This document shows, in pieces, positions 35,002 to 44,249 of a stretch of DNA of 64,000 bases. Each line of letters starts with the position of its first letter. Position 1 is the stretch's first letter. This stretch comes from CAZWVI01 sp964637165. Its GTDB lineage: Bacteria > Planctomycetota > UBA1135. The DNA lies in NCBI GenBank assembly GCA_964637165.1, contig CAZWVI010000005.1, positions 62,001 to 126,000 of the forward strand, written 5' to 3'. The translations under genes were made by a program, and so were the position numbers. The notes under the pieces were generated by a model, which saw only the letters and a list, made by a program, of their open reading frames with translations, was not told where the DNA came from and made no database searches.

Positions 35002-35835
35002 ATGAAGCCTCAATCACCTTTGCCGGCAATTCCGCCTCGGCCCCGCGATGCCCACAAGGGAACGATGGGGCGGGTGTTGCTGTGTGCGGGGTCGAAGGGC
35101 ATGGCCGGCGCCGCAGCCTTAGCGGCTGAAGCAAGTTTGCGCAGCGGTGCTGGTTACGCATTTGTTATGGCGCCGACCTCGATAGCCGCCGAACTAACCG
35201 CGGCCACACCCAGTGCGGTGTTACGCCTTTGCGGCAACGACTCACGCAGTTGTTTGTTGCTCGAAGATTCGCCCTCAATTGCCGAGTTAAGTTCTCAAGT
35301 TCAATCGATAGTGCTTGGCCCAGGTGTCGGACGTGAACCATCAACGTTGCAACTTGTTAATCAAGTGGCGCAAGAAATAACTACACCATTAGTTCTTGAT
35401 GCCGACGCATTGCACCCAGATTTAATGTACCCATTGCCTCAGAGTTGGATAATTACTCCACATGCAGCAGAGGCAAATCGATTACTTGGATACCAGTGCG
35501 ACAGTCGCCAACAAACATGCCAAGCATTAGTCGACAAATATTCATGCGTAGTGTTATTGAAAGGTGCTGGCACATTAATTGCATCGCCAAAACATGAAAT
35601 GTTAAAAAACTCAACTGGAAATCCAGGCATGGCGACCGCAGGTAGTGGTGATGTGCTTAGTGGTTGCATCGCCGGCTTGCTCGCGCGCGGACTTAGTAGT
35701 TTCGACGCGACCCGCTTGGGCGCGTATTTACACGGTCGCGCCGGTGATTTAGCCGCGCAAGCAGTCGGCGAAGAATCTTTGATAGCGCCAGATTTAATTA
35801 ATTTCTTGCCAACCGCAATAATGGAATTGAACTAA
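35002..35835 (+). CDS. nnrD: ADP/ATP-dependent (S)-NAD(P)H-hydrate dehydratase
   Basis: This enzyme repairs hydrated NAD(P)H using a nucleotide. The 277-residue product corresponds to the C-terminal YjeF/NnrD domain alone, without the epimerase domain. Key segments are GTMGRVLLCAGSKGMAGAAALA, LGPGVG, LDADAL, TPHAAEANRLLG and the nucleotide-binding NPGMATAGSGDVLSGCIAGLLA. It leads a plus-strand gene run in which the next two genes follow with gaps of 2 and 9 bp. Confident family assignment. Confidence 0.93.
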   Translation: MKPQSPLPAIPPRPRDAHKGTMGRVLLCAGSKGMAGAAALAAEASLRSGAGYAFVMAPTSIAAELTAATPSAVLRLCGNDSRSCLLLEDSPSIAELSSQVQSIVLGPGVGREPSTLQLVNQVAQEITTPLVLDADALHPDLMYPLPQSWIITPHAAEANRLLGYQCDSRQQTCQALVDKYSCVVLLKGAGTLIASPKHEMLKNSTGNPGMATAGSGDVLSGCIAGLLARGLSSFDATRLGAYLHGRAGDLAAQAVGEESLIAPDLINFLPTAIMELN

Positions 35836-35837
35836 TT

Positions 35838-38207
35838 ATGATTTTAGGCCATGTTGCTCTAGTGATTTTCGCGCAAGATCAAGCGCTAGATTTTTTACAT
35901 CGAGGTGCCAGGAATGTTACTGAATGGGAACAGGCACTTCAACAAACAGATCCTCACCAACATGCCTTAATTGCAAGTGCCGCACTAGCTCCAGCGCGCG
36001 TTAGCCAGCTAAGTTATTCATTCCCCAATTTGGATTTGGAAGCGGCCCCAGACTTTTCAGTGCAGCAGTTGCAGCATGCCCATGATGTTGTGTTGTCGCA
36101 CTTGCAAGATAATCATGAGTGTTCTGAGCGTGAGGCTTTGTTGCAACGCTTTCGACCGTGGATCAAGGCGCGCGACATTCAAAACTGTTTAGCTGATGAA
36201 GAACAAATTAATTTGAGCTTTGAATTAATCAGCTTGGCACAATGGTCGGTGGCGCATGATTTTATGCCCTTAGTGGTCAGTGCCAGTTATTTCACAAAGG
36301 AACAGCGCATTGAGTTGTTGCGTCGTTGGTTAAGTGGCGGCGGACGCCGCGCATTCAAAGAAGCCTTAATGGTGTTGGACCCAACGCGCGATACCTTTTT
36401 AATTCGCGCGGCACTTAGTGATTGGGAAGATCGCATGCGCGTCATCGATTTGCCGTTAGTTGCACAATTTGTAAATGTCGCCGAAGAAAGTTTGGCACAA
36501 ACTGCACGTTTGATGTGGGCGCGACATGAGCAAGATCCGCAAACACGCTGGGAAATTTTTCAGGCGGCGATTGAATTGGGGCCGAGCATGCGCGATGGGG
36601 TAGTGCGGGCATTAGCGCGGCGCGGACCAAGCGAAAAAATTAGTAATTGGATGTTGCAACACTTGGCGGCTAATGATTCCCCACTACGTGAATTCGCAGA
36701 TAACTTCTTGCCGCATTTCTTGACCGCCGATAAGTTGTATTCCGAGTACGCAAAGAGATTCAACCCATTAATGTCAAAGCGTGAGCGTGCATTAAAGATT
36801 GCCGCACTTGCACGCTTGCCACAGCCCGAGGCGAGAGAAATTGCCGCGCGATGGTTAGTCGGAGGTGGCTGGACGCAAGGTCGTATTGCCGAACAAGTTG
36901 CTCGTGAGTTGGCTGCCAACGTCAACAGTCCTTTGAATTTAGAGCAACTTTTCGTCGTGCCAAATGTTTCAGTGGAAGTGGCCTTACCGCTGGCCAGAGT
37001 TCAGGCCAAGCAGTCATCTGTTGCGCGTCAATGGTTGCGCGAACTTTTGGAAGTTGGAAGTGATTTCGAACAAGGCCAAGCAGTTCGCGCGCTGGCGGCC
37101 GCCGCGCATAAAGAGGATTTAGCCTTGCTCTTTTCTTTAGTGCAAGACCTAAGTTTCGACCCGAGTGCGCGCGCATTTGCAATCGAAGCCTTAGTGAAAT
37201 CTGAACTCGAGTGGGATGTTGCGTTGGTCGAGCTAATAGTCGCCAAGCAATTTCAAAACGATGACTTTGAAGTTCAACAAGCATTAGTTCGCGACCTTGT
37301 GATCTATGCAAGCGACAATGTTCGTCAGCAAGTGCTTAATTTAATAGAAAAAGTTGACGGACCCTTCTCTGGCGAGTTCAGTTACGACCTCAAGCTTGCG
37401 GCCTTGAGTGCGCAGGCAAGCGCGCCTCGCGCGAATGAGTATTTACAACTTGAAAAAAGCTTGGTCGCTTACTTGCGGGCGCATACTAGTGACCCATACG
37501 CCAGCGGATTACCTGACCCGCGCGAGCTATCCGCTGAATTTCCTGCCGTTCACGCTAATGCTCAGGCTTTGGCGGCGGTAATCAGTCTGTTAGAAAAAAC
37601 AAATCAAGAGCCGGCTATGCCCGGAGAGCAGGCAAAAAAATGGCGGCCCGAACTAAAGAATTTGCTCGCCGCAAATAAGCAACCACTCTCAGCTTGGGTA
37701 CATATTTTGCAAGTTTTGCCAAGTGGTTCAGCCTTTAATTTGGCTAAACAATTAAGTGAGCAAGATTCACTTCCGGCGAGCATTCAGTTGCGGTTAAATG
37801 CGGCGGCTTTACGTCATGCATTCGAGATTAGTCCAAAGCTTGCCAGCAAATGGATTCGAGTTCTTCTTTTTAGTGAGGTTGCCTTAAGTGACTATCCATG
37901 GGATCTTGCCCACGGCTTAAGTTCAACCGAGGCCATCTCTTGGGTTTTGCCGGCCGACCGCTTGGCAGAAGAACACCAATTGCAAGTTGCCATGGCCCGC
38001 AGAGGGACAGCTTGTGATTTGCAACTTGAGCAATTGTTAGATTCTTTTGTCACGCCAAGTGTTTTGTTTCGTGCGAGTTATTTGACCACCCTCTTTGAAG
38101 ATGGGCACAGTTTGAAGCGCGAACTGTTAGTCCGTGCTCGACAGTGGGATGCCGGCGACCGCAAAATAAAGGACCGATTGAACCAATTTACACCCGCACC
38201 GTTCTAA
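35838..38207 (+). CDS. Large alpha-helical (HEAT/ARM-like) protein of unknown function
   Basis: A 789-residue protein beginning with a hydrophobic stretch (MILGHVALVIFAQ) that may be a signal or anchor. The rest is almost wholly helical with repeat-like units (VARELAANVNSPLNLEQL, QGQAVRALAAAAHKEDLALL, SARAFAIEALVKSEL), consistent with an irregular alpha-solenoid. No catalytic motif is visible. It sits 2 bp after nnrD and 9 bp before the YdjY-like gene. Its size and the planctomycete-like setting suggest a periplasmic scaffold, but that is conjecture. Confidence 0.7.
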   Translation: MILGHVALVIFAQDQALDFLHRGARNVTEWEQALQQTDPHQHALIASAALAPARVSQLSYSFPNLDLEAAPDFSVQQLQHAHDVVLSHLQDNHECSEREALLQRFRPWIKARDIQNCLADEEQINLSFELISLAQWSVAHDFMPLVVSASYFTKEQRIELLRRWLSGGGRRAFKEALMVLDPTRDTFLIRAALSDWEDRMRVIDLPLVAQFVNVAEESLAQTARLMWARHEQDPQTRWEIFQAAIELGPSMRDGVVRALARRGPSEKISNWMLQHLAANDSPLREFADNFLPHFLTADKLYSEYAKRFNPLMSKRERALKIAALARLPQPEAREIAARWLVGGGWTQGRIAEQVARELAANVNSPLNLEQLFVVPNVSVEVALPLARVQAKQSSVARQWLRELLEVGSDFEQGQAVRALAAAAHKEDLALLFSLVQDLSFDPSARAFAIEALVKSELEWDVALVELIVAKQFQNDDFEVQQALVRDLVIYASDNVRQQVLNLIEKVDGPFSGEFSYDLKLAALSAQASAPRANEYLQLEKSLVAYLRAHTSDPYASGLPDPRELSAEFPAVHANAQALAAVISLLEKTNQEPAMPGEQAKKWRPELKNLLAANKQPLSAWVHILQVLPSGSAFNLAKQLSEQDSLPASIQLRLNAAALRHAFEISPKLASKWIRVLLFSEVALSDYPWDLAHGLSSTEAISWVLPADRLAEEHQLQVAMARRGTACDLQLEQLLDSFVTPSVLFRASYLTTLFEDGHSLKRELLVRARQWDAGDRKIKDRLNQFTPAPF

Positions 38208-38216
38208 TAGAGAATC

Positions 38217-38978
38217 ATGATTACTGTCCTACCCTTAATTCTGGCAATTCCATTTTGTCAAGAGCCGAATGAGCCGGTGGTCACGCCGGTTGAAGTTGCG
38301 TTGGCTGCGGGCGGGGTGAAGCTTGACCGTGAAGCTGGAATCATTGAGTTGAATGGAGCAATTTGCCAGGACCAGGAGCCGCTGGAATATTTGCTGGTCA
38401 AGTCGACGGGTGATGACCATGAGGCCTTACTTCAATTGGATGAAGACGTTAGTGCCGCGGCGGTGAATACTGCAATGTTGTTGTTAGATGCTAAGCCGGG
38501 ACAAAATGGTAAGTTGGTGCGCAAAGATCCACTGCCAACTCGTGAGGAGTACGAAGCTGGGGCTTCGCTTTATGATGTTGTGCACGCCAAGGGCGATGGC
38601 TTTTACATTTACGTTGGGTGGGAACAAACCTATTTAAATGGCGAAACAGAACGTTGGTTTTATCGAGCCGAAGATTTAGTGATTAATTCGCGGCGCACCG
38701 ATACTTATCAACGAGGAAAGTTTGTTTACTTGGGCTCACGATTCATCAAGGCTCATAGCGATGCACCGGAATTATTCGCAGCTGATGCAAGTGGCAACTT
38801 GGTGAGTTTGGTTTACTTTAATCCGGCTAATCATCTGTTGACCGGAGCTGACCCTGAGGCCAATGATCAATATGTTTGGTATCCAAATACTTGGCTGCTT
38901 CCAACTATCGGAACTCCGATTAAGGTTTGGCTGAGCCGAAGTAAATTGGCGGCTTGGCCACAAGCTTCCGCGAAATAA
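38217..38978 (+). CDS. Secreted YdjY-domain-like protein
   Basis: A 253-residue exported protein with a signal peptide (MITVLPLILAIPFCQ). The segment IIELNGAICQDQEPLEYLLV followed by GDDHEALLQLD and a MLLLDAKPG stretch matches the YdjY domain as I know it from planctomycete and Rhodopirellula-type proteins (conserved G.IC...PLEYL...HE.L). The domain's biochemical function is not established. The C-terminal half (YIYVGWEQ, WFYRAEDLVIN) is beta-rich. It lies between a large helical protein and a small membrane protein in one transcription unit. Confidence 0.72.
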   Translation: MITVLPLILAIPFCQEPNEPVVTPVEVALAAGGVKLDREAGIIELNGAICQDQEPLEYLLVKSTGDDHEALLQLDEDVSAAAVNTAMLLLDAKPGQNGKLVRKDPLPTREEYEAGASLYDVVHAKGDGFYIYVGWEQTYLNGETERWFYRAEDLVINSRRTDTYQRGKFVYLGSRFIKAHSDAPELFAADASGNLVSLVYFNPANHLLTGADPEANDQYVWYPNTWLLPTIGTPIKVWLSRSKLAAWPQASAK

Positions 38979-38980
38979 AA

Positions 38981-39673
38981 GTGAGTTTCCGCCAGGCAGT
39001 TCAGTACCGCTTCGTCGGAATGAGGATTGGCTCTTGGGTGATGTTTGCCGGATTGGGTGCGCTCGCGCTCGGCTCATTAGCGTGGGGAGATGGCGCTAGC
39101 TGGAAATTGCCAAGCTTATTTGGTGCGACCTGTGCCGCCCTATTCGCCATTTTGCGCTACCCACTAACGGGCCTTATTGACTCTATTGAGCCAACTTCTG
39201 ACGAGGATGGATTAGTGCGCACCGCGCTTTCATTAGATGAAAATGATCCGGGCGCAGAAGATTTGATTTTGACTGCCAAGTCCCGCGCTTGGCGATTACG
39301 AAGCTTGAGCGAGTTGCCATCCTTTGCGTTTATTGCGGCGATTTCGGTGGCTGTCGCATTATGGAATCAAGCAGCACCGACCGAGGTAATGCTTAAGGAT
39401 AGCGCAACGTTATCCTCTGGATTAACATCTGGCTCACCAGCATTACAAGGTGATGTCACTGTTGCAAAAAAACAACCCACCACCTCAAAAAGTTCACCGA
39501 CAGCGGGGGACGCATCTGAAGCAAATCATGAATCAACAGCAATTGTTCAAATTGATTTCGCGATTGGCAACCACCTTGGGCCAAATTCAGCAATGAAACT
39601 TGGAAATAATTTTGGCCTTACAAGTTCAACAATTGAACGCTACTGGCGCTTGCGCGCTCAAGAATCCGAATGA
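38981..39673 (+). CDS. Membrane protein of unknown function
   Basis: About 230 residues with a GTG start directly after the YdjY gene; the in-frame extension upstream overlaps that gene and is not used. Two N-terminal helices (SWVMFAGLGALALGSLAW, LFGATCAALFAILRYPL) and a third (FAFIAAISVAVALW) are followed by a Ser/Thr-rich linker and a C-terminal soluble tail. The stop overlaps the inositol-phosphate synthase start (ATGA), so the two are coupled. No family recognised. Confidence 0.65.
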   Translation: MSFRQAVQYRFVGMRIGSWVMFAGLGALALGSLAWGDGASWKLPSLFGATCAALFAILRYPLTGLIDSIEPTSDEDGLVRTALSLDENDPGAEDLILTAKSRAWRLRSLSELPSFAFIAAISVAVALWNQAAPTEVMLKDSATLSSGLTSGSPALQGDVTVAKKQPTTSKSSPTAGDASEANHESTAIVQIDFAIGNHLGPNSAMKLGNNFGLTSSTIERYWRLRAQESE

Positions 39674-40869
39674 GTCCCGAACCCCGAAAAATTGGCCTAT
39701 TTGTAGTTGGCGCACGTGGCGCCATTGCGACCACAGTTCTGCACGGATTGGAAGGCTTGCGGTCGGGCATTCCGCCGATTGGAATGGTCACTGAGCTGCC
39801 TGATTTTGACGGTGCCGGAATGATAAGCACTACCAGTTTGCGATTACGCGGCTGGGATGTCGCCGGCGACTGCAATCGCAGCGCCGAGGAGTTAGTGCGC
39901 ACGCGCGTTTTGCCGGCCGACTTGGTTGACATTTGTTCGGAGTTGCGCGACCGCTACGAATTGACGATTGCTCCGGGAATTCCGGAAGTTGGCGATAGTG
40001 AAATGGTTTCTCAGTCGTCACGTGAACGATTGGATTTACCACTTGTAGAAGTTGTGAATGCATTGCGTCAGGACATTCGTGAGTGGATGTCCGAAGAACC
40101 ATTTGCTGATGCAGTGGTGGTTCATTTGGCGACCGCCGAACGCCAGACAGAAATTCCTGCGGCGTGGAACAATCCGCAATCCGACCCGGTCGAATTGTTG
40201 GCATCGGCGCCGGCTGATTTGTCGCGTTCAATTCTGTATGCAATGGCGGCAATTTTGGAAGGCTTGCCATTTGTAAACTTCACTCCTGCGTCGGGTGCCT
40301 CGGTGCCAGCGATTGCTGCTTGGGCAGAGCGTCTGGGAGTTCCGGTTTTGGGTAACGATGGTAAAACTGGCGAGACCTTAATTAAGACGGCACTTGCTCC
40401 GATGTTCCGCGACCGTGGCCTAAATGTTATGGCATGGGAGGGCTACAACATGCTCGGCAACCGTGACGGTGCTGCATTGGCAGATCCCGCGCGCCGTGCT
40501 GGGAAGTTAAAGAACAAAGATGCGGTGTTGGGTTCAATCTTGGGGCCTGGGCGACGACATACTGGAGTTAGCATTGACTTTGTACCGAGTTTGCATGATT
40601 GGAAAACTGCTTGGGATTTCATTCACTTCGAAGGCTTTCTAGGAACTCAGATGACGATGCAATTCACTTGGCAAGGATGTGATAGTGCGTTGGCTGCTCC
40701 ATTGGTTTTAGATTTGGCGCGAGTTGCTTTATTGGCGAAGTCGCGTGGACAGGGAGGCGCCTTGGTCGCTGCGGCACCATTCTTTAAAGCGCCATTGAAT
40801 TGTGAAAATCACGACTTTGGGTACCAGATGAACATGTTTCGGCGCTGGATGGAGTTGGGACAGCATTAG
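39670..40869 (+). CDS. ino1: Inositol-3-phosphate synthase (INO1-like)
   Basis: An NAD+-dependent enzyme converting glucose 6-phosphate to inositol 3-phosphate, the first step of inositol synthesis. The 399-residue product has the N-terminal dinucleotide-binding VVGARGAIATT, the NFTPASGAS segment, the signature GNDGKTGETLIKTALAP, NMLGNRDG and WDFIHFEGFLG. Length and motifs match prokaryotic INO1 proteins. It is coupled by ATGA to the preceding membrane protein and followed 13 bp later by queA. Inositol could feed inositol phospholipids or compatible solutes; no such genes are adjacent. Confidence 0.92.
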   Translation: MSPEPRKIGLFVVGARGAIATTVLHGLEGLRSGIPPIGMVTELPDFDGAGMISTTSLRLRGWDVAGDCNRSAEELVRTRVLPADLVDICSELRDRYELTIAPGIPEVGDSEMVSQSSRERLDLPLVEVVNALRQDIREWMSEEPFADAVVVHLATAERQTEIPAAWNNPQSDPVELLASAPADLSRSILYAMAAILEGLPFVNFTPASGASVPAIAAWAERLGVPVLGNDGKTGETLIKTALAPMFRDRGLNVMAWEGYNMLGNRDGAALADPARRAGKLKNKDAVLGSILGPGRRHTGVSIDFVPSLHDWKTAWDFIHFEGFLGTQMTMQFTWQGCDSALAAPLVLDLARVALLAKSRGQGGALVAAAPFFKAPLNCENHDFGYQMNMFRRWMELGQH

Positions 40870-40882
40870 GTCAGTTAGGCGG

Positions 40883-41944
40883 ATGGCCCTCACCGCTGAT
40901 TACGATTTTGAACTTCCTCGGGAGTTGATTGCGACTCATCCGACCAGCAAGCGCAGCGATTCGCGATTGATGTCGGTGGATTGTTCGGGTGAAGCGTGGA
41001 GTCATCATGGCTTTGAAGAGTTCCCGGGGATGTTACGCAAAGGTGACTTATTAGTTTTGAACAACACTAAGGTTTTGCCGGCGCGGGTTTTATGCCACAA
41101 GCCAAGTGGGGGGCAAGTTGAGGCCCTGTTCTTGGGTGAGGCCGAAGCTGGCGGTGCAATTTTCATGTTGTCGGGTGGACGCCTCCGACAAGGGGTCGAG
41201 CTTTTGCCCGACCACGGAGAATTCCGGCTGCGATTGATCGAAAAAGTCGCCCCCGGCCGTTGGCTCTTAGTTCACGATTCAGCTCTGTCTTGGTCACAAC
41301 TTCTTTTGCAATGTGGACAAATGCCCCTCCCGCCATACATCAGAACCAGGCGCAAGGAGTGCGGGTTGGCCGACATTTGCGAGCAAGATGAGGAGCGATA
41401 TCAAACCATATGGGCGAAGGAAAGTGGGGCGGTTGCTGCGCCAACAGCAAGTTTGCATTTCACCCCCCAGACTCTGACCCTATCCGCTGGGTCGGGAGTT
41501 GAAATTGCCGAAATAACTTTGCATGTGGGCGAAGGGACATTTCTTCCGGTGAGCTGTGACCGCCTTGAGGACCATCCCATTCATAGTGAATTTATTGAAA
41601 TACCGGAGACTACGCGTCAATTGTTGGCCCTTGCGAAACAGCAAAAACGCCGAGTTATCGCGGTGGGGACGACTGTATGCAGAGCTTTAGAAAGTTATGC
41701 GCATAAAGGTATTACTCACGGCCCTACTGATCTTTTCATAACGCCAGGTTTCGAGTTCAAGATGGTTGATGGTCTTTTGACTAATTTCCACACACCGAAA
41801 TCCACGCTTCTGGCTTTGGTTGCCGCATTTGTTCAAGACCGCGGAGCGGCCGAAGGCCTTGCCATGGTTAAGCGCGCCTATGCTTCGGCGATTTCAAATC
41901 GTTATCGTTTTTATTCTTACGGTGATTCATCATTTTGGACATGA
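40883..41944 (+). CDS. queA: S-adenosylmethionine:tRNA ribosyltransferase-isomerase (QueA)
   Basis: QueA transfers the ribosyl moiety of SAM to preQ1 in tRNA to form epoxyqueuosine. The 353-residue product is full length: DYELPRELIATHP-like start (here DYDFELPRELIATHP), DLLVLNNTKVLPARV, AAPTASLHF, TLHVGEGTF, AVGTTVCRALES, TNFHTPKSTLL and the final RYRFYSYGDSSF. Unusually, codons for the QTLTLSAGS stretch after LHFTP coincide with a repeat arm (41470-41493). The protein length there is unchanged relative to E. coli QueA. The TGA stop is the first three bases of an opposing repeat arm. Identification is certain. Confidence 0.95.
   Translation: MALTADYDFELPRELIATHPTSKRSDSRLMSVDCSGEAWSHHGFEEFPGMLRKGDLLVLNNTKVLPARVLCHKPSGGQVEALFLGEAEAGGAIFMLSGGRLRQGVELLPDHGEFRLRLIEKVAPGRWLLVHDSALSWSQLLLQCGQMPLPPYIRTRRKECGLADICEQDEERYQTIWAKESGAVAAPTASLHFTPQTLTLSAGSGVEIAEITLHVGEGTFLPVSCDRLEDHPIHSEFIEIPETTRQLLALAKQQKRRVIAVGTTVCRALESYAHKGITHGPTDLFITPGFEFKMVDGLLTNFHTPKSTLLALVAAFVQDRGAAEGLAMVKRAYASAISNRYRFYSYGDSSFWT
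41470..41493 (+). repeat. REP-like arm embedded in frame in queA
   Basis: GACTCTGACCC, TATCCGCT spacer, GGGTC: the family core, read in frame as part of QueA. It faces the arm at 41942-41966, giving an inverted pair spanning about 497 bp that contains the last third of queA. Confidence 0.78.
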
Positions 41945-41966
41945 CCCACTGCTTGGGGTCAGAGTC
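41942..41966 (-). repeat. REP-like arm at the queA stop
   Basis: TGACCC, spacer, GGGTCAGAGTC. Its first three bases are the queA stop codon. The -10 hexamer of the next gene starts 5 bp downstream. Confidence 0.82.
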
Positions 41967-41971
41967 TGGGG

Positions 41972-41977
41972 TAATAT
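41972..41977 (+). promoter_or_regulatory. -10 hexamer for the lipoprotein methyltransferase gene (leaderless)
   Basis: TAATAT, 6-nt spacer CTTCCC, then the ATG at 41984. Confidence 0.62.
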
Positions 41978-41983
41978 CTTCCC

Positions 41984-42670
41984 ATGCGGTTTTCCTCTCT
42001 CACCCCTCTAATCCTCATCCTCGCTTTCTCCTGCTCATCTGAGCAGCCACATGACCATGCAAGTCATGAGGGCAAGGGGCTTAATGATGCCTTTCTTGCT
42101 GACAACCTCAAGGTTGAAGAATGGGTGGAGCGATTTGAAAAGGAGGGGCGCGAAATTTTCTCTCAGCGGGCGGAAATTGCTGCCACGGCTAATCTCACTG
42201 CGGGCATGGTGATGGCCGATATCGGTGCCGGCACCGGTTTGTTCGAGCCGCTTTTTTCTCAAGCGGTCGGCACAAGTGGTAAAGTTATCGCAGTCGATAT
42301 TGCTAAAGATTTTCTCACTCGAATTGATGGCTTTGAAATAGCCAACGTGGAAACAGTGCTCTGCGACGAGCACACTACTGGCCTCGAAGCCAACTCAATT
42401 GACGTGGCATTTGTTTGCGACACCTATCACCACTTTTCAAATCCAGCCGACACCTTGGCCTCAATTCACCAAGCATTAAAGCCCGGCGGCCATCTAATAA
42501 TCGTGGAATTCCATCGCATTGAAGGCGAATCAAGTGATTGGATTATGAAACACGTTCGTGCCGGAGAAAAAGTTTTCACAGACGAAATTACCGCGGCTGG
42601 ATTTGAAGTCGTTAAGCGCCATGAAATACTAGAACAAAACTACATTCTAGATTTCAAGCGCGTTAATTAA
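41984..42670 (+). CDS. Methyltransferase-fold protein with lipoprotein-type signal
   Basis: A 228-residue protein. The N-terminus MRFSSLTPLILILAFSCSS is a lipoprotein-like signal with Cys17 in a lipobox-like context, followed by a His-rich patch (HDHASH). The rest is a class I SAM methyltransferase fold: MADIGAGTGLFEPLF (motif I), VIAVDIAKDFL, VAFVCDTYHHF and LKPGGHLIIVEFHR. Export of a SAM-dependent enzyme is odd because SAM is not expected outside the cytoplasm, so it may bind another ligand or act before export. The start is well supported by TAATAT at 6 nt. No partner gene in the same unit. Confidence 0.8.
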   Translation: MRFSSLTPLILILAFSCSSEQPHDHASHEGKGLNDAFLADNLKVEEWVERFEKEGREIFSQRAEIAATANLTAGMVMADIGAGTGLFEPLFSQAVGTSGKVIAVDIAKDFLTRIDGFEIANVETVLCDEHTTGLEANSIDVAFVCDTYHHFSNPADTLASIHQALKPGGHLIIVEFHRIEGESSDWIMKHVRAGEKVFTDEITAAGFEVVKRHEILEQNYILDFKRVN

Positions 42671-42681
42671 GCTACTGAAAC

Positions 42682-44130
42682 TTAAAGGTCACTACCGGCA
42701 GCGGTAATTTCCTCAAACACGAATTCTAAGTCCTCGCGGCAAAGCTGCGGGTGGGTTAGCACTAAGCGCAAAGTGGCAATTCCGCTTACAGAAGCATAGT
42801 TAAACATGATGCGCCCTTGATGCTTAATCCGTTCGCGCAAAGTAATTGTTGCGCGCTCCATTCGTTCGAGCCAAGTTTTATTTCGTTCCTGGCCACGCAA
42901 ACTTGGCGGCAAATAATGAAATAAAATCGTGCAGCCCTGAGGCTCTCGTGCCAACTCAAACCCTTCGCGCTTAGTAACTAGTTCGTGCGCAATCTCCACC
43001 ATTTCGAAGGCGTGTTCGACACGAAGTCGGTATCCGTCATCGCCATGCGACAACCATGACAACCACAATTTTAGAACATCGACCCGGCGGCCGCATTGCA
43101 GGCTCATATCCCCACGATCGCAACTTGCTTCAGCGGTATCGTGGAATAAGTAGTCAGCGTTAAGCGCATTGGTGGCTTTTAATCGGCCCCGTTCGCGCAG
43201 CAACAATGCTGAGCATGACAGTGGAACTCCCATGGTTTTGTGCGGATTCCATGAAACTGAATCGGCACGTTCAATGCCTTCGAGTAGGTGACGGTGTTTT
43301 AGTGAGAACAACGCATTGCCTCCAAGCGCGGCATCGACATGAAGCCACATGCCGGACCCGCTAGCAATATCTGCAAGTGGTTCAATTGGGTCAAAGGCGC
43401 CGGGCATTGTGGTTCCGGAAGTTGCAACGACCATGAATGGATTAAAACCATCATCTTTGGCGGCGGCAACCATTTTTTTAAAAACACCTGCCCGCATTGC
43501 GCCATATTTATCCACCGGAACTTCACGCGCCGCGCACAAGCCCATGCCGGCAACGCTCGCGGCCCGCGGCACAGAATAATGTGCTTCGGCAGAATGAAAA
43601 ACCAAAGGACGATCAGATTCGCGTAGCCCATACTCTTTGGCATGCGGAAATGCGGAATTGCGTGAAGCTAACAATGCCATCAAGTTGGAAATGCTTCCAC
43701 CTGGATTGAAAACGCCTTCACAATTATTCCAGCCAACTAAAGCACCCATGCGCTTTATCAGTTCCTCTTCCATTAAAGTGAAAACAGGCGCAACCTCATA
43801 GGTATACATTGAGGCATTTGCCAATGTTGCCATCCATTCACCAAGCAGCGCCGCCGGATCCGAACCTGTGTAAAGCTGATTGAAAAAATATGGATGACCA
43901 GTGCGAACACAACTCCCCATAAATTCCTGCGCGCGCGAAAAAATATTATCGAGACTCATCCCAGAGCGCGGCAACTCAAGGTCGAGCTTCTGACGCAACA
44001 CTTCGGGCGGGCACCAGTCGACAACTTTTTGTTGGCGGTCGTTGTCGCTATCTAACCATTCGGCGGCAAATTTTGCGGCACGCCGAAGGATGGCATCGGT
44101 TTCACTAGCGGTGGTCTGAGATGGGGCCAT
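42682..44130 (-). CDS. PLP-dependent group II decarboxylase
   Basis: A pyridoxal-phosphate enzyme of about 482 residues. The PLP lysine lies in SWNPHKTMG (about residue 298 with this start), the cofactor-contacting HVDAALGGNAL precedes it, and GGSISNLMALLASRN and HYSVPRAASVAG match the group II family (glutamate, sulfinoalanine, aromatic-amino-acid decarboxylases). CSAD/GAD-like spacing suggests an acidic amino acid as substrate, but this is not certain. ATG 44130 is used; an ATG at 44163 in frame is the alternative, with TATCTT directly before it. It stands alone, convergent with the methyltransferase gene. Confidence 0.87.
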   Translation of the reverse strand: MAPSQTTASETDAILRRAAKFAAEWLDSDNDRQQKVVDWCPPEVLRQKLDLELPRSGMSLDNIFSRAQEFMGSCVRTGHPYFFNQLYTGSDPAALLGEWMATLANASMYTYEVAPVFTLMEEELIKRMGALVGWNNCEGVFNPGGSISNLMALLASRNSAFPHAKEYGLRESDRPLVFHSAEAHYSVPRAASVAGMGLCAAREVPVDKYGAMRAGVFKKMVAAAKDDGFNPFMVVATSGTTMPGAFDPIEPLADIASGSGMWLHVDAALGGNALFSLKHRHLLEGIERADSVSWNPHKTMGVPLSCSALLLRERGRLKATNALNADYLFHDTAEASCDRGDMSLQCGRRVDVLKLWLSWLSHGDDGYRLRVEHAFEMVEIAHELVTKREGFELAREPQGCTILFHYLPPSLRGQERNKTWLERMERATITLRERIKHQGRIMFNYASVSGIATLRLVLTHPQLCREDLEFVFEEITAAGSDL

Positions 44131-44249
44131 TTTCAAGGGTGGGACGAAACCCAGAATGCCCATAAGATAACGTCAAACTAAGTATTTTGCTTATTTCAAA
44201 AAGCCGTCAACAAAAACGTGCCAATGCTCCATAAATCTCTTTATTGTAG

